A stretch of DNA of 64,000 nt from Histoplasma ohiense (GCA_017607445.1 JAEVHH010000003.1:2480001-2544000); one strand, 5' to 3'; positions 50,032-61,709 are shown, counted from the stretch's first letter. The notes: generated by a model from the sequence alone, not told the origin. Numbers and translations: made by a program.

Positions 50032-50249
50032 CTATGATCAAATATCACACTCTGCTGTGACAACAGATTATCAAAGTTTATATAGAATTCTAGAACCTCA
50101 TCTGTGTTCTTATAGATCTGCAAGTCAAGTACAAATCTCACAACAGCAGTTTGATATATAGCAAATCTCTCATTCAGAACTTTGTCAGAAAGCAGTATCT
50201 CATGAAATTCATTGATCAAAGATTGACTGATTTTGTGAAAGTGCTCAGG
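50032..50249 (-). pseudogene. B2 antisense gene, 5' part of exon 2
   Basis: The minus strand reads PEHFHKISQSLINEFHE and onward to the L2 insertion. Exon 1 and intron 1 are missing: the upstream region (to 50739) is fused directly to exon 2, a deletion of roughly 290 bp compared with B3. The exon is otherwise open. Confidence 0.7.
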
Positions 50250-50739
50250 CAAAAGCAACAAGGAAGAAAAACTGATGTTGAAGATTGAAATCAATATTGC
50301 AATATTGATCAAAAAGATTGCAACAACACAAAACTCAACCCAAAATGGAAAACACAATCACACAATCAAAACTTCGAATTTCACAATAAAAATCACATAG
50401 AAGAATACAGCATACTTTGTTTGATAAATTGATGTATTCTTTTTTAATAAAAAATTGTTAGTGGTGATGTTGGTGATGATTTTGATAGAGTGTGATTTTT
50501 GATGTAGAAGTCAAAGAAAAGAGATTCAGAAGTTGTGTCTAAATCATAATTGAACTGTAATGACATCAGAGATGAAAAAACATTCTTCTGAAACAGCAAT
50601 ACTTCAGAATTAACCTCAATAATTAATTCAACTCAATTCTGTGAACTTTATACAATATCAACCACACAGCACATATTATGAACTTCACATATTGCAATAA
50701 AAAGCTCTGAGAATCAGGCCTTTGAAGAAGAAAGATAAT
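50250..50739 (+). other. B2 region between the antisense gene and the 3' LTR
   Basis: The counterpart of 14210-14752 in B1 and 53965-54507 in B3. It ends in the polypurine tract GAAGAAGAAAGATAAT just before the LTR. Confidence 0.7.
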
Positions 50740-51010
50740 GGTAATAGATGCAACAGAGATATCTATATTAGAAAATAACTATATAGCAATAGAAGAACAT
50801 AGAACACATCAGAATTAATAAGAATGAACATAGCATACAGCATCATAGATGGCTGTAGAGTATGATGATTGTCTATATAATGCTCACTGATATCTGTAGA
50901 TATTAGAAGATCAGCAATTAGCTTTGAATAATAGAGATTGCTATCTTCTTAACATTCTACATACGTACTTCACACTACTCTCATAATTATACCTACAACC
51001 ATCTCATACA
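50740..51010 (+). repeat. B2 3' LTR
   Basis: 271 bp. The first base is G instead of the expected T. It is followed by TSD GCAGA. Confidence 0.9.
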
Positions 51011-51015
51011 GCAGA

Positions 51016-52853
51016 GAAGAATGAGAAGAAGAAAGAAAAAGAGAAGAAACAAACTGTTAGTATAAAGCTGAATCAAACAGCTGAGTTATTCAGTTTAGTT
51101 AAAAAGAAACAGATATCATTTGTGACTCTGAAGAATGAAAAGATAAATAATGAGATGAATGATAATGAAACTATAAAGTTGAAGTTATTACAGCTGTGAA
51201 TGAAGATATACTAACTCTGTAATATGAAGAAAGAAATGAAGTAGTTGTATAGAGAGTAAAATAAGAATATAAATTTATTGTAGATGACTCAACTCAGTCA
51301 ATAAAACATCTTCATAAATATTACAACTTTGATTAAAAAATTTGAAAAATAGAGAATGATATGAATGAGCTGTATGAATCATATAAAATATGAAATGAGT
51401 CTGATGAAATGTTATTGCTTTTTTTTTTAATAATTAGTATCAATTTTTGCAATGACAGTTTTTTATATATTCAAAAATCTCTATTTTAACATATGAAGAT
51501 GATATTCTGTAGATAAAGAAGAAAAAACAATAGTAGTAGAAGAATTAATTGAGAAATTATAGAATCTCTGAATATATTTTTATTTAATGTATATATTTTA
51601 TCATTTTTATTCAGCAGAACAGTCAACTGACTGATATCTGTAGTTCAAAAGAATACAATATACAGCTGATTATATGAGAATACAGAATTTCTGAGATCAA
51701 CATCAACTGTAAAAAAAAATTGTCTCTGAGATTTGTTGATTATCATTGCAAAACATGAACAGACTGAAAACTAACAACAAGTTATATTGAATAAAATCTC
51801 AACAGATTGAGTATATAGATCAATCTGTGGTAATATATAAACTGAACTCTTATATATACTGAATATAATCTTTATTTTAAATAAACAGATTGTTATTCAC
51901 TGAACAATCATTTTTATATCATTACAGAACTCTTCAGACAGCTAGAGATTACACAGAAATATGTCATAAATACTCACTTTCAATCTCAATATAAATAATG
52001 ACAGAGTCAAACAGTTAATAACAGTCAGATATTTGTAGAAGAACTCTTTATAACTCAGAGTCAGATCATTTATATAAGTTATATCTACAGTATAGAATGT
52101 ATAAACATTCTCTGATATAATTATTATAATCTATTCATTAATATAAAATATATTCTGATTTAATACAGTGAGAATAATATGACATTTGAAATAATTAGAG
52201 CAGACTGCTGCAGTTCTAAATTCCGCTGTAGAAAACACTCTCTCACACAGTACACTGATATTAATGATTCAATAAATATAGAGTGAAAAATCAATACAGT
52301 CAATACAATCTGAATTATATAATATTTGATCAAATCAATTTGTGAATATTATATTATCATTATCAATAGCTAGTCTTATATTTCTTATCAAGTGTAGTAT
52401 AGTTAACTACTGTCATATATATGAATGCTGCATACAAGCTGCAACAACTACAGCATGGCTATTATATAATACAATAGACAGAGTCTGTGTAAAATCATCA
52501 TTAAATATAATAGAGATATCATCAAAAAGCTCATCTGATAAATATAAATTCTGAAGAAGATAGTCAACAATCTTTATACAATAGCAGTGCTGTATAAGAG
52601 TTTCATTTCAGATAATTAAATCTACAGTCTGCAGCAGATAACTCAGTTTACTCTGAATGATAATTTTTGACACAGAATCTATATTCAATTTAATTGAGAT
52701 GACAAAATATGAGTGAGCTATTCTACTATATGATAAAAGAACAGCTGCAATGTTATGAGAAGTTATATAAAGAATAGTTTTTTCATCTGTATATAAATAG
52801 CTATAGAGAGTTCTGTAAAGACATGTTTTATCAGTATCATCTAAACTCTGCAT
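51016..52853 (+). pseudogene. Fossil gene H, piece 3
   Basis: This continues the frame of pieces 1 and 2. First comes a Lys/Glu-rich stretch (from KNEKKKEKEKK at 51020). Then, from about 51700, a Tyr/Leu/Ile-rich sequence has many stops, several at positions where neighbouring codons suggest Arg. Coding character is clear at 51926-52380 in the same frame. A shift near 52385 moves it to another frame, open at 52342-52554. The Gyp-A copy A3 follows at 52867. The family is not recognised. Confidence 0.5.
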
Positions 52854-52866
52854 AAAATAGTAAGAC

Positions 52867-53206
52867 TGTAACGGGCGTACTTCGATTAACGATCTAGCAC
52901 TATTCTAAATACAGATTATGAATTGATTAAGAAAAGAAAGAGAAAAGAAATCAGAAGAAAAGATCATACAAAGAGGGTTCTTATAGAGAGAAATTCAGAA
53001 TGAAAGAATATCAGAAGCTACTTCACAGTGAAGCACAGAGCAGAAGAATATTAAGAGCTACAGAGAAGAATCATTAGAGACTATATAAATGCAGAGCACA
53101 GAGTGAAAGAACATTAAGAGATGAGATCACAATGATTAGAAACAAGTGAATGCAGAAGAGAAGTTGATTGTATAAGTTAATTACTAATAAATACTAATCC
53201 ATCACA
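52867..53206 (-). repeat. A3 3' LTR, short form
   Basis: 340 bp, against 471 and 533 bp in the other copies. The difference is close to whole multiples of the 63-bp unit. The first 35 bases keep four CpGs. Confidence 0.9.
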
Positions 53207-53224
53207 TTATCCCCCTCTACTGAG

Positions 53225-53693
53225 GTGAGTGAGGACTCATAGATGTTGAGAGTGGCAGTATTCTTCAAGATGAACACAGATTCTCAGATTGAACAATCAT
53301 ATTCTATTCATGTGATGAGATATTCACAGCAGTGATGATTGATTCTATCATCAAGAATTGCTTTGATTTCTCACTTGAGTTTATTGTCTTCTTCTACAAT
53401 GATGAGTGGCTGTCAATCAGAGATTCTCTGTGAGGGGAATGAATCTTCAGCTGTGGATTGAAGCAGATTTGTATGAAAGACATTGTGAATATCAGACAGA
53501 GTGTTGAGTCAATAATTGTGTGTGTCTAGCACTTTCTTCACTGTATACTTGATATAATGATAATCTAGCATACACAAGAGATAGTCTGTTTGTATATTTT
53601 TGAGATTCAGTCAGATTTTGTCTTCTATATAGTATCAGATTGCAGAACTTCTTCTGATGTTTATTTGATTTTTATAATTTTGCTAAATACTAA
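53225..53693 (-). pseudogene. A3 chromodomain and integrase end (decayed)
   Basis: It aligns with 38780-39250 of A2, more decayed. The minus strand reads chromodomain then integrase C-terminal sequence with stops. B3 is inserted at 53694, with TSD ACTAA. Confidence 0.75.
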
Positions 53694-53964
53694 TGTAAGA
53701 GATGGTTGTAGGTATAATTATGGGAGTAGTGTGAAGTACGCACGTAGGATGTTAAGAAGGTAGCAATCTCTATTATTCAAAGCTAATCACTGATCTTCTA
53801 ATATCTACAGATATCAGTGAGCATTATATAGGCGACCATCATGTGCTACAGCCGCCTATGATACTGTGTGCTATGTCCCTCCTCATTAATTCTGGCATGT
53901 TCTGTGTTCTTCTATTGCCACATAGCTATTTCCTAATATAGATATCTCTGTTGCATCTATTACA
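53694..53964 (-). repeat. B3 3' LTR
   Basis: 271 bp. It differs from 60565-60835 at 19 positions by hand alignment, all transitions. Confidence 0.95.
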
Positions 53965-54507
53965 ATTATCTCCCTTCTTCAAAGATCTGATCCTCAGAGC
54001 TTCTTACTGCAATGTGCGAAGTTCATAACATGTGCTGCATGGTTAATATTGTATAGAGTTCACAGGATTGGGCTGGATTAATTGTTGAGATTAATTTCAG
54101 AGTGTTGCTGTTTCAGAAGAATGTTTTTCCATCTCTGATATCAATGCAGTTCAATCATGATTTAGACACAACTTCTGAACCTCTTTCCTTTGACTTTTAC
54201 ACCAAAAAGTTGTACCCTAACAAAATCATCATCATCATCACCACCAATGATTTTTTATTTAAAAAGAATACATCAATTTATCAAACAAAGTACACTGTAT
54301 CTTTCTATGCAATTTTTATTGCAAAATTTGAAGTTTTGATTGTGTGGTTGCATTTTCCATTTTGGATTGAGTTTTGTGTTGTTGCAATTTCTTTGATCAT
54401 CATTGCAATATTGATTCCAATCTCCAACATCTGTCTTTCTTTCTTGTTGCTTTTGCTTTTCCTCCTTCTTTGAATAAGGTCTTGGTACTAATTAAAGTTA
54501 TGATAGA
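53965..54507 (+). promoter_or_regulatory. Upstream region of the B3 antisense gene
   Basis: It holds the element's polypurine tract next to the LTR (as pyrimidines on this strand) and an open but uncharacteristic frame at 54102-54473. A pyrimidine-rich run (about 54437-54471) ends 40 bp before the ATG. A promoter for the opposite-strand gene is plausible. Confidence 0.4.
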
Positions 54508-55656
54508 ATGTCAGAACCAGCTGTTTCTGTTGCTGGTTTGAAGTCTATGAAGGGTGATATGCTGTCTGTCATCGAGAGCATTTGCTTGGGTTGTCTGGAG
54601 AGATTGCAGAACCCCCCAGTATACTCTTGCTTTGTGAACAATGGACAGACACATTGTCACACCTGCCATATATCAAATAGAAGTTGTGCTGCTGTAAGTT
54701 TTCTTAAACTAAGGTTGTTATGAGTGCTAACAGGTTATAGATACCTGAGCACTTTCATGAAATCAGTCAATCTTTGATTGATGAATTTCATGAGATGCTG
54801 CTCTTCAACAAAGTTTTGAATGAGAGATTTGTCATATATCAAACTGCTGTTGCAAGGTTTATACTTGATGTGCAGATCTATGAGAATGCAGATGAGATTC
54901 TAGAATTCTATATGAACTCTGATGATCTGTTGTCACAGCAGAGTGTGGCATTTGATCATAGCAGCATTTCAGAAAGCATGTTTTTGCATTCTGCTATTAC
55001 ATTGATGTCATCCTCACTGAGTCAAGATCTTGGTATGTTATTTGAGTTGACCGATAATGTAGGCGAAGATGAGGAAGCAGATGATTCCATTGAAGTGTTA
55101 GAAAGAAATGCAGCAGCATATTGCTGTTGTTGTATTCAACATTTGACAACATCCCTCTGCTATCATTGTGAGTCTGCTGAGAGTCAATGCAAAAAATGCA
55201 AGCACTGCTTGATGATGAAGCACATCTGTATTTCAGTAAGTTATTATTCAAAACAAATGTTTTTACAGTATAATATTAACTTCTTATTAGGTGTCAGTGG
55301 ATGCCATTGAATTGACTCAGATGATTATCAACACTGCTGAGAATCTAATTGTTGCTGATGTGAATGCTTTGAATGTTAATGTTTTGCAGAGTGCTGTGAC
55401 TGTGGTGGTTAGATTCTTTGCTGTGAAGATTCAAGAGATTCAATGAGATGATTCTTCTGAGGCTCCAGCTGAAATGGTGATTGATGAGATCTCAATGGTT
55501 ACATCACCGATCACAGCTTCCAAGTCATCATTGAAATGTCATGCTTCACCAGTTGAGGAAATCTGGGATAATAGGCAGATTTGTCTTGATGACAATTCTT
55601 CAAATGACACTGGCCAAGCTGAGGCAGATCTGTTTTTTAATCTCTGAGTGGAATAA
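54508..55656 (+). pseudogene. Gyp-B antisense gene, Cys-rich, three exons (copy B3, nearly intact)
   Basis: Exon 1 is 54508-54693 (62 codons, MSEPAVSVAGLKS...). Intron 1 is 54694-54740 (47 nt; GTAAGT, TGCTAAC branch site, TTATAG). Exon 2 is 54741-55235 (165 codons). Intron 2 is 55236-55290 (55 nt; GTAAGT to TTAG). Exon 3 runs from 55291 to the TGA at 55645-55647, or to the TAA at 55654-55656 if that TGA was Arg. All joins are phase 0. One TGA interrupts exon 3 near 55444. Exon 1 has C-x2-C-x11-C-x8-C-x2-C-x6-C. The end of exon 2 has CCCC followed by a similar set of six Cys. Two zinc-binding modules are likely but not proven. The gene is tail to tail with pol, whose chromodomain ends near 55690. 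No family is recognised. Confidence 0.75.
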
Positions 55657-55689
55657 GTATATTCAGTAGTCATTGTTGTCTTCTTTGTT

Positions 55690-58600
55690 TTTGTTTACTG
55701 ACTGGCTTCTGATAGATTTTATTAAACTGTTCCAAGTACTTCTGACTGTTCATCAAGTTTTCCTTGAGTTTCCAAGAATTGTCTGTGTCTGTACAATCTT
55801 TCCATTTGACAAGATATTGTGTTTGACTGCAGTACTGATGCTTGTCTAATATAGCTTCAACTTCTCATTTCTCTTGTGTGTCTATAATTATCAGTTCTGC
55901 TTGTGGGATTTGTCTGTCGCACATGTGATATGGTTTGAGAAGGGAAACATGAAATATGGGATGAATTTCTTTATATTACAGCATGAGTTTCAGTTTGTAC
56001 ACCTGTGTACTGTGGATATCAATTATTTGGAAGGGACTCAAAAATCAATGATCTAGTTTGAGTGAGAGTTGCAAGGTGGATATATTTTTTGCACACAGCA
56101 TTACTCAGTTCTCTATCTTAAAGCTTTTTGATATATGATGCTGATTGTAATACTTTTTCTCAGCTGCTTTGACAGCTTTCAGGCATTCTTGGATCTTGTT
56201 CTCTGCTTGCTTCATCTGTTCCACTTGTTCCATCATCAATTTTGATGCGCCCATGCTTGGGGGTTCCATGTCTATGTGAAGTTCAGTTGGTCGGCCGATC
56301 ATTGCTTCAGATGATGTCATTTTTATCAATGTATGGAAGGTGTTGTTATATGCCCATTGCATCAGAGGAATCCATTCTATCCAATTATCTTGCTGGTAGC
56401 TGCAATATGTGTGAAGATAATGTTCAATCACCTGGTTCAATTGTTCTGTTTGGCTGTCGGTTTGCAGGTGGAATGCTGTCGATAATTTTCATTGAACATG
56501 AAGTAGATAACACAATGTCAATCAAAACTTGCTATTTATTAATGAATCTCAGTTGTTAATAATGTTCACAGGTAGATCAAAGTTCTTCACAACTCTTCAT
56601 ACAATAATGTCTGCAAGTCCTTCTGCATCTAGCTCTGAAGATGTGAGCACAATTATGACCCATTTGGTGAATAAATCAACAAATATGACAATAGCATTAT
56701 AGGTTTGACTTTCCTTTTTATTATCTGGCAGGCCTTCAATAAAGTCCATGCTAATTGTATGCCATTTCTTATCTGGCACTGGATGTGGTTGTAGCAACCC
56801 GTACGGCTTGTGCTGCAGTATCTTGATGTGTTGGCAAACATTGCAAGTTCTCACATATTCTGCAATCTCATTGCTCATACCATGCCACAAGTACTTGCAT
56901 TTGATCACTTTGATGGTTTTGTCATGTTCAAAATGGCCACCTTGAGAATCATCATGGTTCATTTTCATTATTTCATGTCTTATGATCTTATCTTGTGATA
57001 TGTAGACTTTATTATCTTTTCTGAGCAGACCATCTTTATCTACTGTTCAGGTTGAACAATTATCTATACTAGCATCACTCATCTCTAGTCTTCTGTAAAG
57101 TTCAGATGTGCTAGCATCTCTATTCTGAATCTGCAGTAAGAGTTCAATGATAGATTTGACTATCTCTTTGTGATAGACTGTCTCAGACTCAAATACCTTG
57201 ATGACTAGAATCTGTGGCATCAGAGTCTCTAGATTTAACTCTGTAATGTCTGTGACCTCATTCTCATCTGCAGATGTGTTTTTTATTCTGTAGAGATGAT
57301 TGTCATTGATGACTACAGACTTCTTTACTCAACAATTTTCATTAGCTTGCAGATCTTTTCACATCATCTTGACACATTGATCTAATTTTGTGTTTTCTTT
57401 TGTCTTTAGTGACTTAAAGATCCTCTTACACAGCTTCTCTTGCAGAATAGAGAGCTCTGTCAAGAAAGCTGTGTGTTTTACAAAATCTGAGTGACAACTT
57501 GATGCATCTGTGGGATTATTTTTCCCAGAATGATGCTCTATTTCAAAATTGAACACTGAGAGCATTTTCATTCAGTGAATCTGATGCTCATTTAGCTGCT
57601 TCATTGTCATGAAGTGCTGGAGATTGGCATGATCAGATAAAACAGTTATTGGATGCCTGCTATCATGTAAGTAGTGGCACCATTGTCTGAAAGCTTCTAC
57701 AATCAGCAATATTTCTAGATCATATGTTTGATAATGTCTTTCTGTTTCTGTGAGCTTTCTAGACCAGAACACAATCAAGTGTCAGTGACCATCATTCATT
57801 AATTGTGATATTACTGCAGCAATTGCAACATCAGATCCATCTGTTTCTATACAGAGTTTTCACTGCAGATCAAAGTGAATCAACAACAGTGCTTTTGTAA
57901 AGCATTCTTTTAACTGCAAAATTGCATGCTTGCAGTTTTTGTCTAACTGGACAGGTGCATTATTCTTCCCTCTTTTCATTTCATAATCTTTTAACAATTC
58001 AGTCAGGGGTGTTGTTATTATTGAGAACTTGTATATGAATCAATGATAGAAATTGATGAATTCTAGAAATATTTGTAATTCATTTATAGTTCACAGTTCT
58101 GGCCAATCTAGAATCATGTCAACACAGTGTTTCTCGACAGTAATGCTCTGTGTGGTAACCACAAAACCCAAAAATCCAATTTCTGTTGTGTGGAATGTAC
58201 ACTTACTAAGTTTGGCATATAGTCTCCATCACCTTAACCATTCCAGCACGTTCTTAACATGGACGACATGTTCATCAAGTGTGTTTGAATAGATTATGAT
58301 ATTGTCAAGATAAGCCATGCAATATACATCTAAAAGATCACTGAGGGCTTTGTTGATATAAGATTGAAAGATCACAGAGGCATTGGTTAGCTCAAAAGAT
58401 AAGACTAGATATTCAAAGTATTCATATCATGTTCAAAATGCTGTTTTCCATTCATCTCTCACTCATATGCAAATTCTATGATATGTGTCTCTGAGGTTCA
58501 GTTGCATATATATCTTGGCATCTGCTAATCTATCAAGTATTTCACTTATCAAGGGCAGTGGGTATTGATTCTTGACTGTTATTTCATTCAATTCTTGATA

Positions 58601-60459
58601 ATCCATGCAAAGACGCAGGGTTCCATCTTTCTTGAATGTGAATAATACTGACATGCTGGCTGAACTCTTGAATGGATGTATCCAATTCTTCTCTAACATC
58701 TTTTCAATATATTCTCGGAGGACAGAGAGTTCTTGAGGTGATAGATTATATATCAGTTGGTATGAGGGTTTCTTGCCAGGTTTGAGCTCTATGGCATGAT
58801 CATGAGATGCATGTTCCACATCAGGTATGTCTTCTTGAAATACATCAAGATAATCTTTATAATCATCTGAGATATTTGGCTCAGTTGCTGCACTCACAGC
58901 TTGTAATGGTAAGACAGCAAATATAATATTGTCATCATCAATTAGTGTTGCAAATTCTTTAGCAGTATTCAGATGCATGTGATTAATATTCAATGCTTTT
59001 CTATAGATTCAGCATCTTTGCACCCAGTTGATATCAGAGTTCACAGCTTTCAATCAAGGCATGCTCAAAATTACATCATATCTGCTAATGTCAGCCTCTT
59101 TGAAATGGTGGAATCCTTCTTGAAGGACATGTTTGTCATCAATAATCTTCATTGCAGCTCTTTGTTGTTCATATGATTTAATCTTATGATTATCAACTGC
59201 TTCCACTACTTTTGGTTTACCTTCTGCCTTTGAGAAATATTTTGATGCCCAGGTGTGGGACATGAAGTTCACATCCACACCAGAATCCACTAGCATCCAC
59301 ACCATCGACCATCCTGCTTCTGTCAGCATCCATGTATTCATTGCCAATAATCATTTATCTCACAGTCTAGTTGTTTGTATTCCCAATGCAGCAGCTGCTT
59401 CTACAATTGGGATTGTTGATTTTTTGCTTATTGAACTTGGTTGTGCTTTTTGAGGTGTAACATCCAACAATCATTTGCAATATGACTCTTCTTATGGCAG
59501 TGAGAACACTTCTTCATCCAGTTATATTTATCTTTCTTGATTTGTTCAGTTGAATCTGTTTGTTCCTCTCATTTCCTCTTGTTTCAATGGTTGCTAGATT
59601 TATCAGAACAATGCTGATTCCCTACAAATATCACAGATCTTTCTTTGTGAATAGCACATCATCACTCTGACATATTTTCCTTGAGAGTCTGTAGAGTTCA
59701 AAGCAACTCTTCATAGTTCTGAGGCTCTTGATTTCAACAGTTGAGTTCAGTGCATAATATCTTCAACATCTTACTATACAAGTTATTCATTCTTTGTTCT
59801 TTGCTATATGGGGGTAAGTAGTATTCCCAGTCTTCAAGATATTTAGAGAAATTGTGTATTGATTGCCATTCTTGTTGCTTCACATCTTGAAATTTTTGAC
59901 TCATCAATCAGTGCTGGTTCTGTGGATTGTTAATTTGCATTTCTAGGTGTGATAACATATTGTCAAAAGTCAATGATATTGCTCCTCCACATCTCTCATA
60001 CAATGATACAAAATTCAACCATTTCTGCTTAATGTGGGTGTCAAGGTAGAGTTTAGCATCATTTATCTTGTGTTCTTTCTTTCAATAATACCAGTGGTGG
60101 TGTGTAAAGAGAGTCAACATGCGATCTTTATAGTTCTTGAATTCTAACATATTTTTTTCTCAATAATAGTTCTTAATCTTCAATCTCAGTGGTGTTTCAT
60201 TATCATCATCTGTATTGTTCACAGATCGATTTTGCGGCAGTTCTGTGGTGATATTCTGGGTTAATTGAGGCTTGATGAGAGTATCTTCACAAATCTGTGC
60301 TTTCAACTTGTTGAGCTGCTGTTGTGCATGCAGAATAGCTAATTGCTGCTCTTGTTCACAAATTTGATCATTCAACTGTTGCAAACACGCATTGTGATCA
60401 TCGAAGGCAGTAGAAGATTCAGGTTGGTTTTCAAGGGATCTTGTGTGTGTCAAAACCAT
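55690..60459 (-). pseudogene. B3 gag-pol polyprotein (nearly readable, inactive)
   Basis: The start is at 60459 (MVLTHTRSLEN). Gag has a Gln-rich helical segment and a zinc knuckle CSHCHKKSHIANDC near 59480-59530. The protease has DSG at 59279-59287. RT runs from 58993 with NQYPLPLISEILDRL, where Gln replaces the usual Arg. The catalytic YLDD reads YLDN (58301-58312). RNase H is open at 57778-57572. The integrase HHCC domain and core are open at 56968-56597, with a further core and C-terminal stretch at 56440-56105. The chromodomain-like end YLVKWKDC...SWKLKENL is near 55720-55830. With an altered YLDD this copy should not reverse transcribe on its own. Confidence 0.9.
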
Positions 60460-60552
60460 CTTGCATGTTTTAACTAATGTTGCATGTTTTAACTAACATT
60501 GCATGCTTTATTGTAGGTGTGCGTAACAATGGACCACTCAAATAAAGTTTAG

Positions 60553-60701
60553 AGTGATTAGAATTGTAAGAGATGGTTGTAGGTATAATTATGGGAGTAG
60601 TGTGAAGTACACATGTAGGATGTTAAGAAGGTAGCAATCTCTATTATTCAAAGCTAATCACTGATCTCCTAATATCTACAGATATCAGCAAGCATTATAT
60701 A
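60553..60701 (-). promoter_or_regulatory. B3 putative promoter and self-priming pair
   Basis: On the minus strand the LTR has TATATAA at 60695-60701. AGTGATTAG begins 39 bases downstream (60654-60662). Three bases beyond the LTR end lies its exact complement CTAATCACT (60553-60561). A primer made from the start of the element's own transcript would fit. Confidence 0.55.
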
Positions 60702-60835
60702 GACGACCACCACACACTACAGCCGCCTATGGTGCTGTGCACTATGTCCCTCTTCATTAATTCTGGCGTGTTCTGTGTTCTTCTATCGCCACATAGCTAT
60801 TTCCTAATATAGATATCTCTGTTGCGTCTATTACA
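60565..60835 (-). repeat. B3 5' LTR
   Basis: 271 bp, TGTAAG...ATTACA, followed by TSD ACTAA. Confidence 0.95.
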
Positions 60836-60840
60836 ACTAA

Positions 60841-61446
60841 TCATTGAAGTTTCTGCTCATTTGTGAACTTTCTTCAACTTGCTCATGATGTTCTCTGTCA
60901 TCTGAATGAAGCTGCAGATGTACACAGTTTCTCAAGAAGTCTTGAAAAAGTTCAGAATCTCTAAGTTGTATCTGTATAGAAGAAAAAATGAGTTTATATC
61001 TGTCATAGCAGAATCTCAACTGTTAATCACAATCTCAATGTATGACAGTAGATTGCTTCAGTTGTTTTGTGTGTAATTACAGAATTTACAGAGAATGTTT
61101 TCTACTGTTTGTATCATTTTCTCAGTAGCTTCATCAGTTTCTGAGTGATATGCTGTTGATAACTTTCATTCAATTCTTAGAAATTGACATATATGAGCTC
61201 AGAGTGCACTGACAAATTGACTGTCTCTATCTGATATAATAAATAAAGACAGACTGTGTATACAATAGAATGAGCTTCTGATGAAGATATCTGCAACTAC
61301 TTCAGTGTTCATCTTATCACAGAGCTGTAGTATTACATTCTTACTGGGTTGATTGACAATGACTAGAATGTTTGTAGAATCTCTGCTTTCAGACAAGAAA
61401 ATTGCAAAATTGATAGCTATATTACATCAAATTCAGTCAGAGACAG
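60841..61446 (-). pseudogene. A3 integrase fragment (decayed)
   Basis: This resumes the A3 integrase exactly where 53693 stopped. It is open at 61396-61199 with SDRDSQFVSAL, the second catalytic Asp region of gypsy integrases, and at 61019-60837. Confidence 0.8.
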
Positions 61447-61709
61447 TGTGAGGTGTAGTGACAGTGTGAAGAGTAACAGTAGAAGATAGTTTATAGTGTA
61501 GTGAAGATAATAGTAATATATTGTAGAGTGTAGTATAGTAGTGTAATGTAGTGTAGCTAATTGCTAAGAAAGAAAAGAAAGAGAAAGAAGATGTGTGAAA
61601 TACATACATCAATATATATATACATATAGAAATAGCAGTAGCAAGAGTATAATGGAAAGAGATAAGAATAAGTGAAGATAATAAGGAAATAATAAACAAG
61701 TGTATTACA
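61447..61709 (-). repeat. C2 3' LTR
   Basis: 263 bp, TGTGAGG...GTATTACA, with the polypurine tract following on the minus strand. Confidence 0.9.

Larger units (their letters stand above)
24730..51010 (+). mobile_element. Gyp-B copy B2, Ty3/gypsy element split by two LINEs
   Basis: LTRs at 24730-25000 and 50740-51010 have a perfect TSD GCAGA (24725-24729, 51011-51015), although they are 26 kb apart. The internal parts are 25001-26495, 33196-37294 and 50044-50739. Removing L1, L2 and their duplications leaves about 6.8 kb, slightly shorter than B1 and B3. Most of the shortfall is a deletion in the antisense gene. gag-pol runs on the plus strand and the antisense gene on the minus strand. Confidence 0.93.
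53694..60835 (-). mobile_element. Gyp-B copy B3, best-preserved full-length element
   Basis: 7142 bp, 271-bp LTRs (53694-53964, 60565-60835), TSD ACTAA (53689-53693, 60836-60840). gag-pol on the minus strand has long open stretches. The antisense three-exon gene on the plus strand has a single internal TGA. More CpGs survive than in B1 or B2, so it is the youngest Gyp-B here. Confidence 0.96.
52867..61446 (-). mobile_element. Gyp-A copy A3, partial, split by B3
   Basis: The 3' LTR is 52867-53206. It is followed by a polypurine tract (AGAGGGGGATAA on the minus strand), chromodomain and integrase end up to 53693, then B3, then more integrase from 60841. At 61447 Gyp-C copy C2 interrupts it. 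The 5' part, if present, lies beyond the window. The left flank AAGAC (52862-52866) would be its TSD. Confidence 0.88.

Noticed and set aside
50032..50357. Independent 144-codon minus-strand gene at 49923-50357
   Set aside because: It is a fusion of the B2 upstream region, part of antisense exon 2 and the LINE L2 tail, created by a deletion and an insertion.
54508..55656. Envelope-like third ORF in Gyp-B
   Set aside because: The ORF lies on the strand opposite to pol, has introns and Cys clusters, and shows no signal peptide or fusion-protein features.
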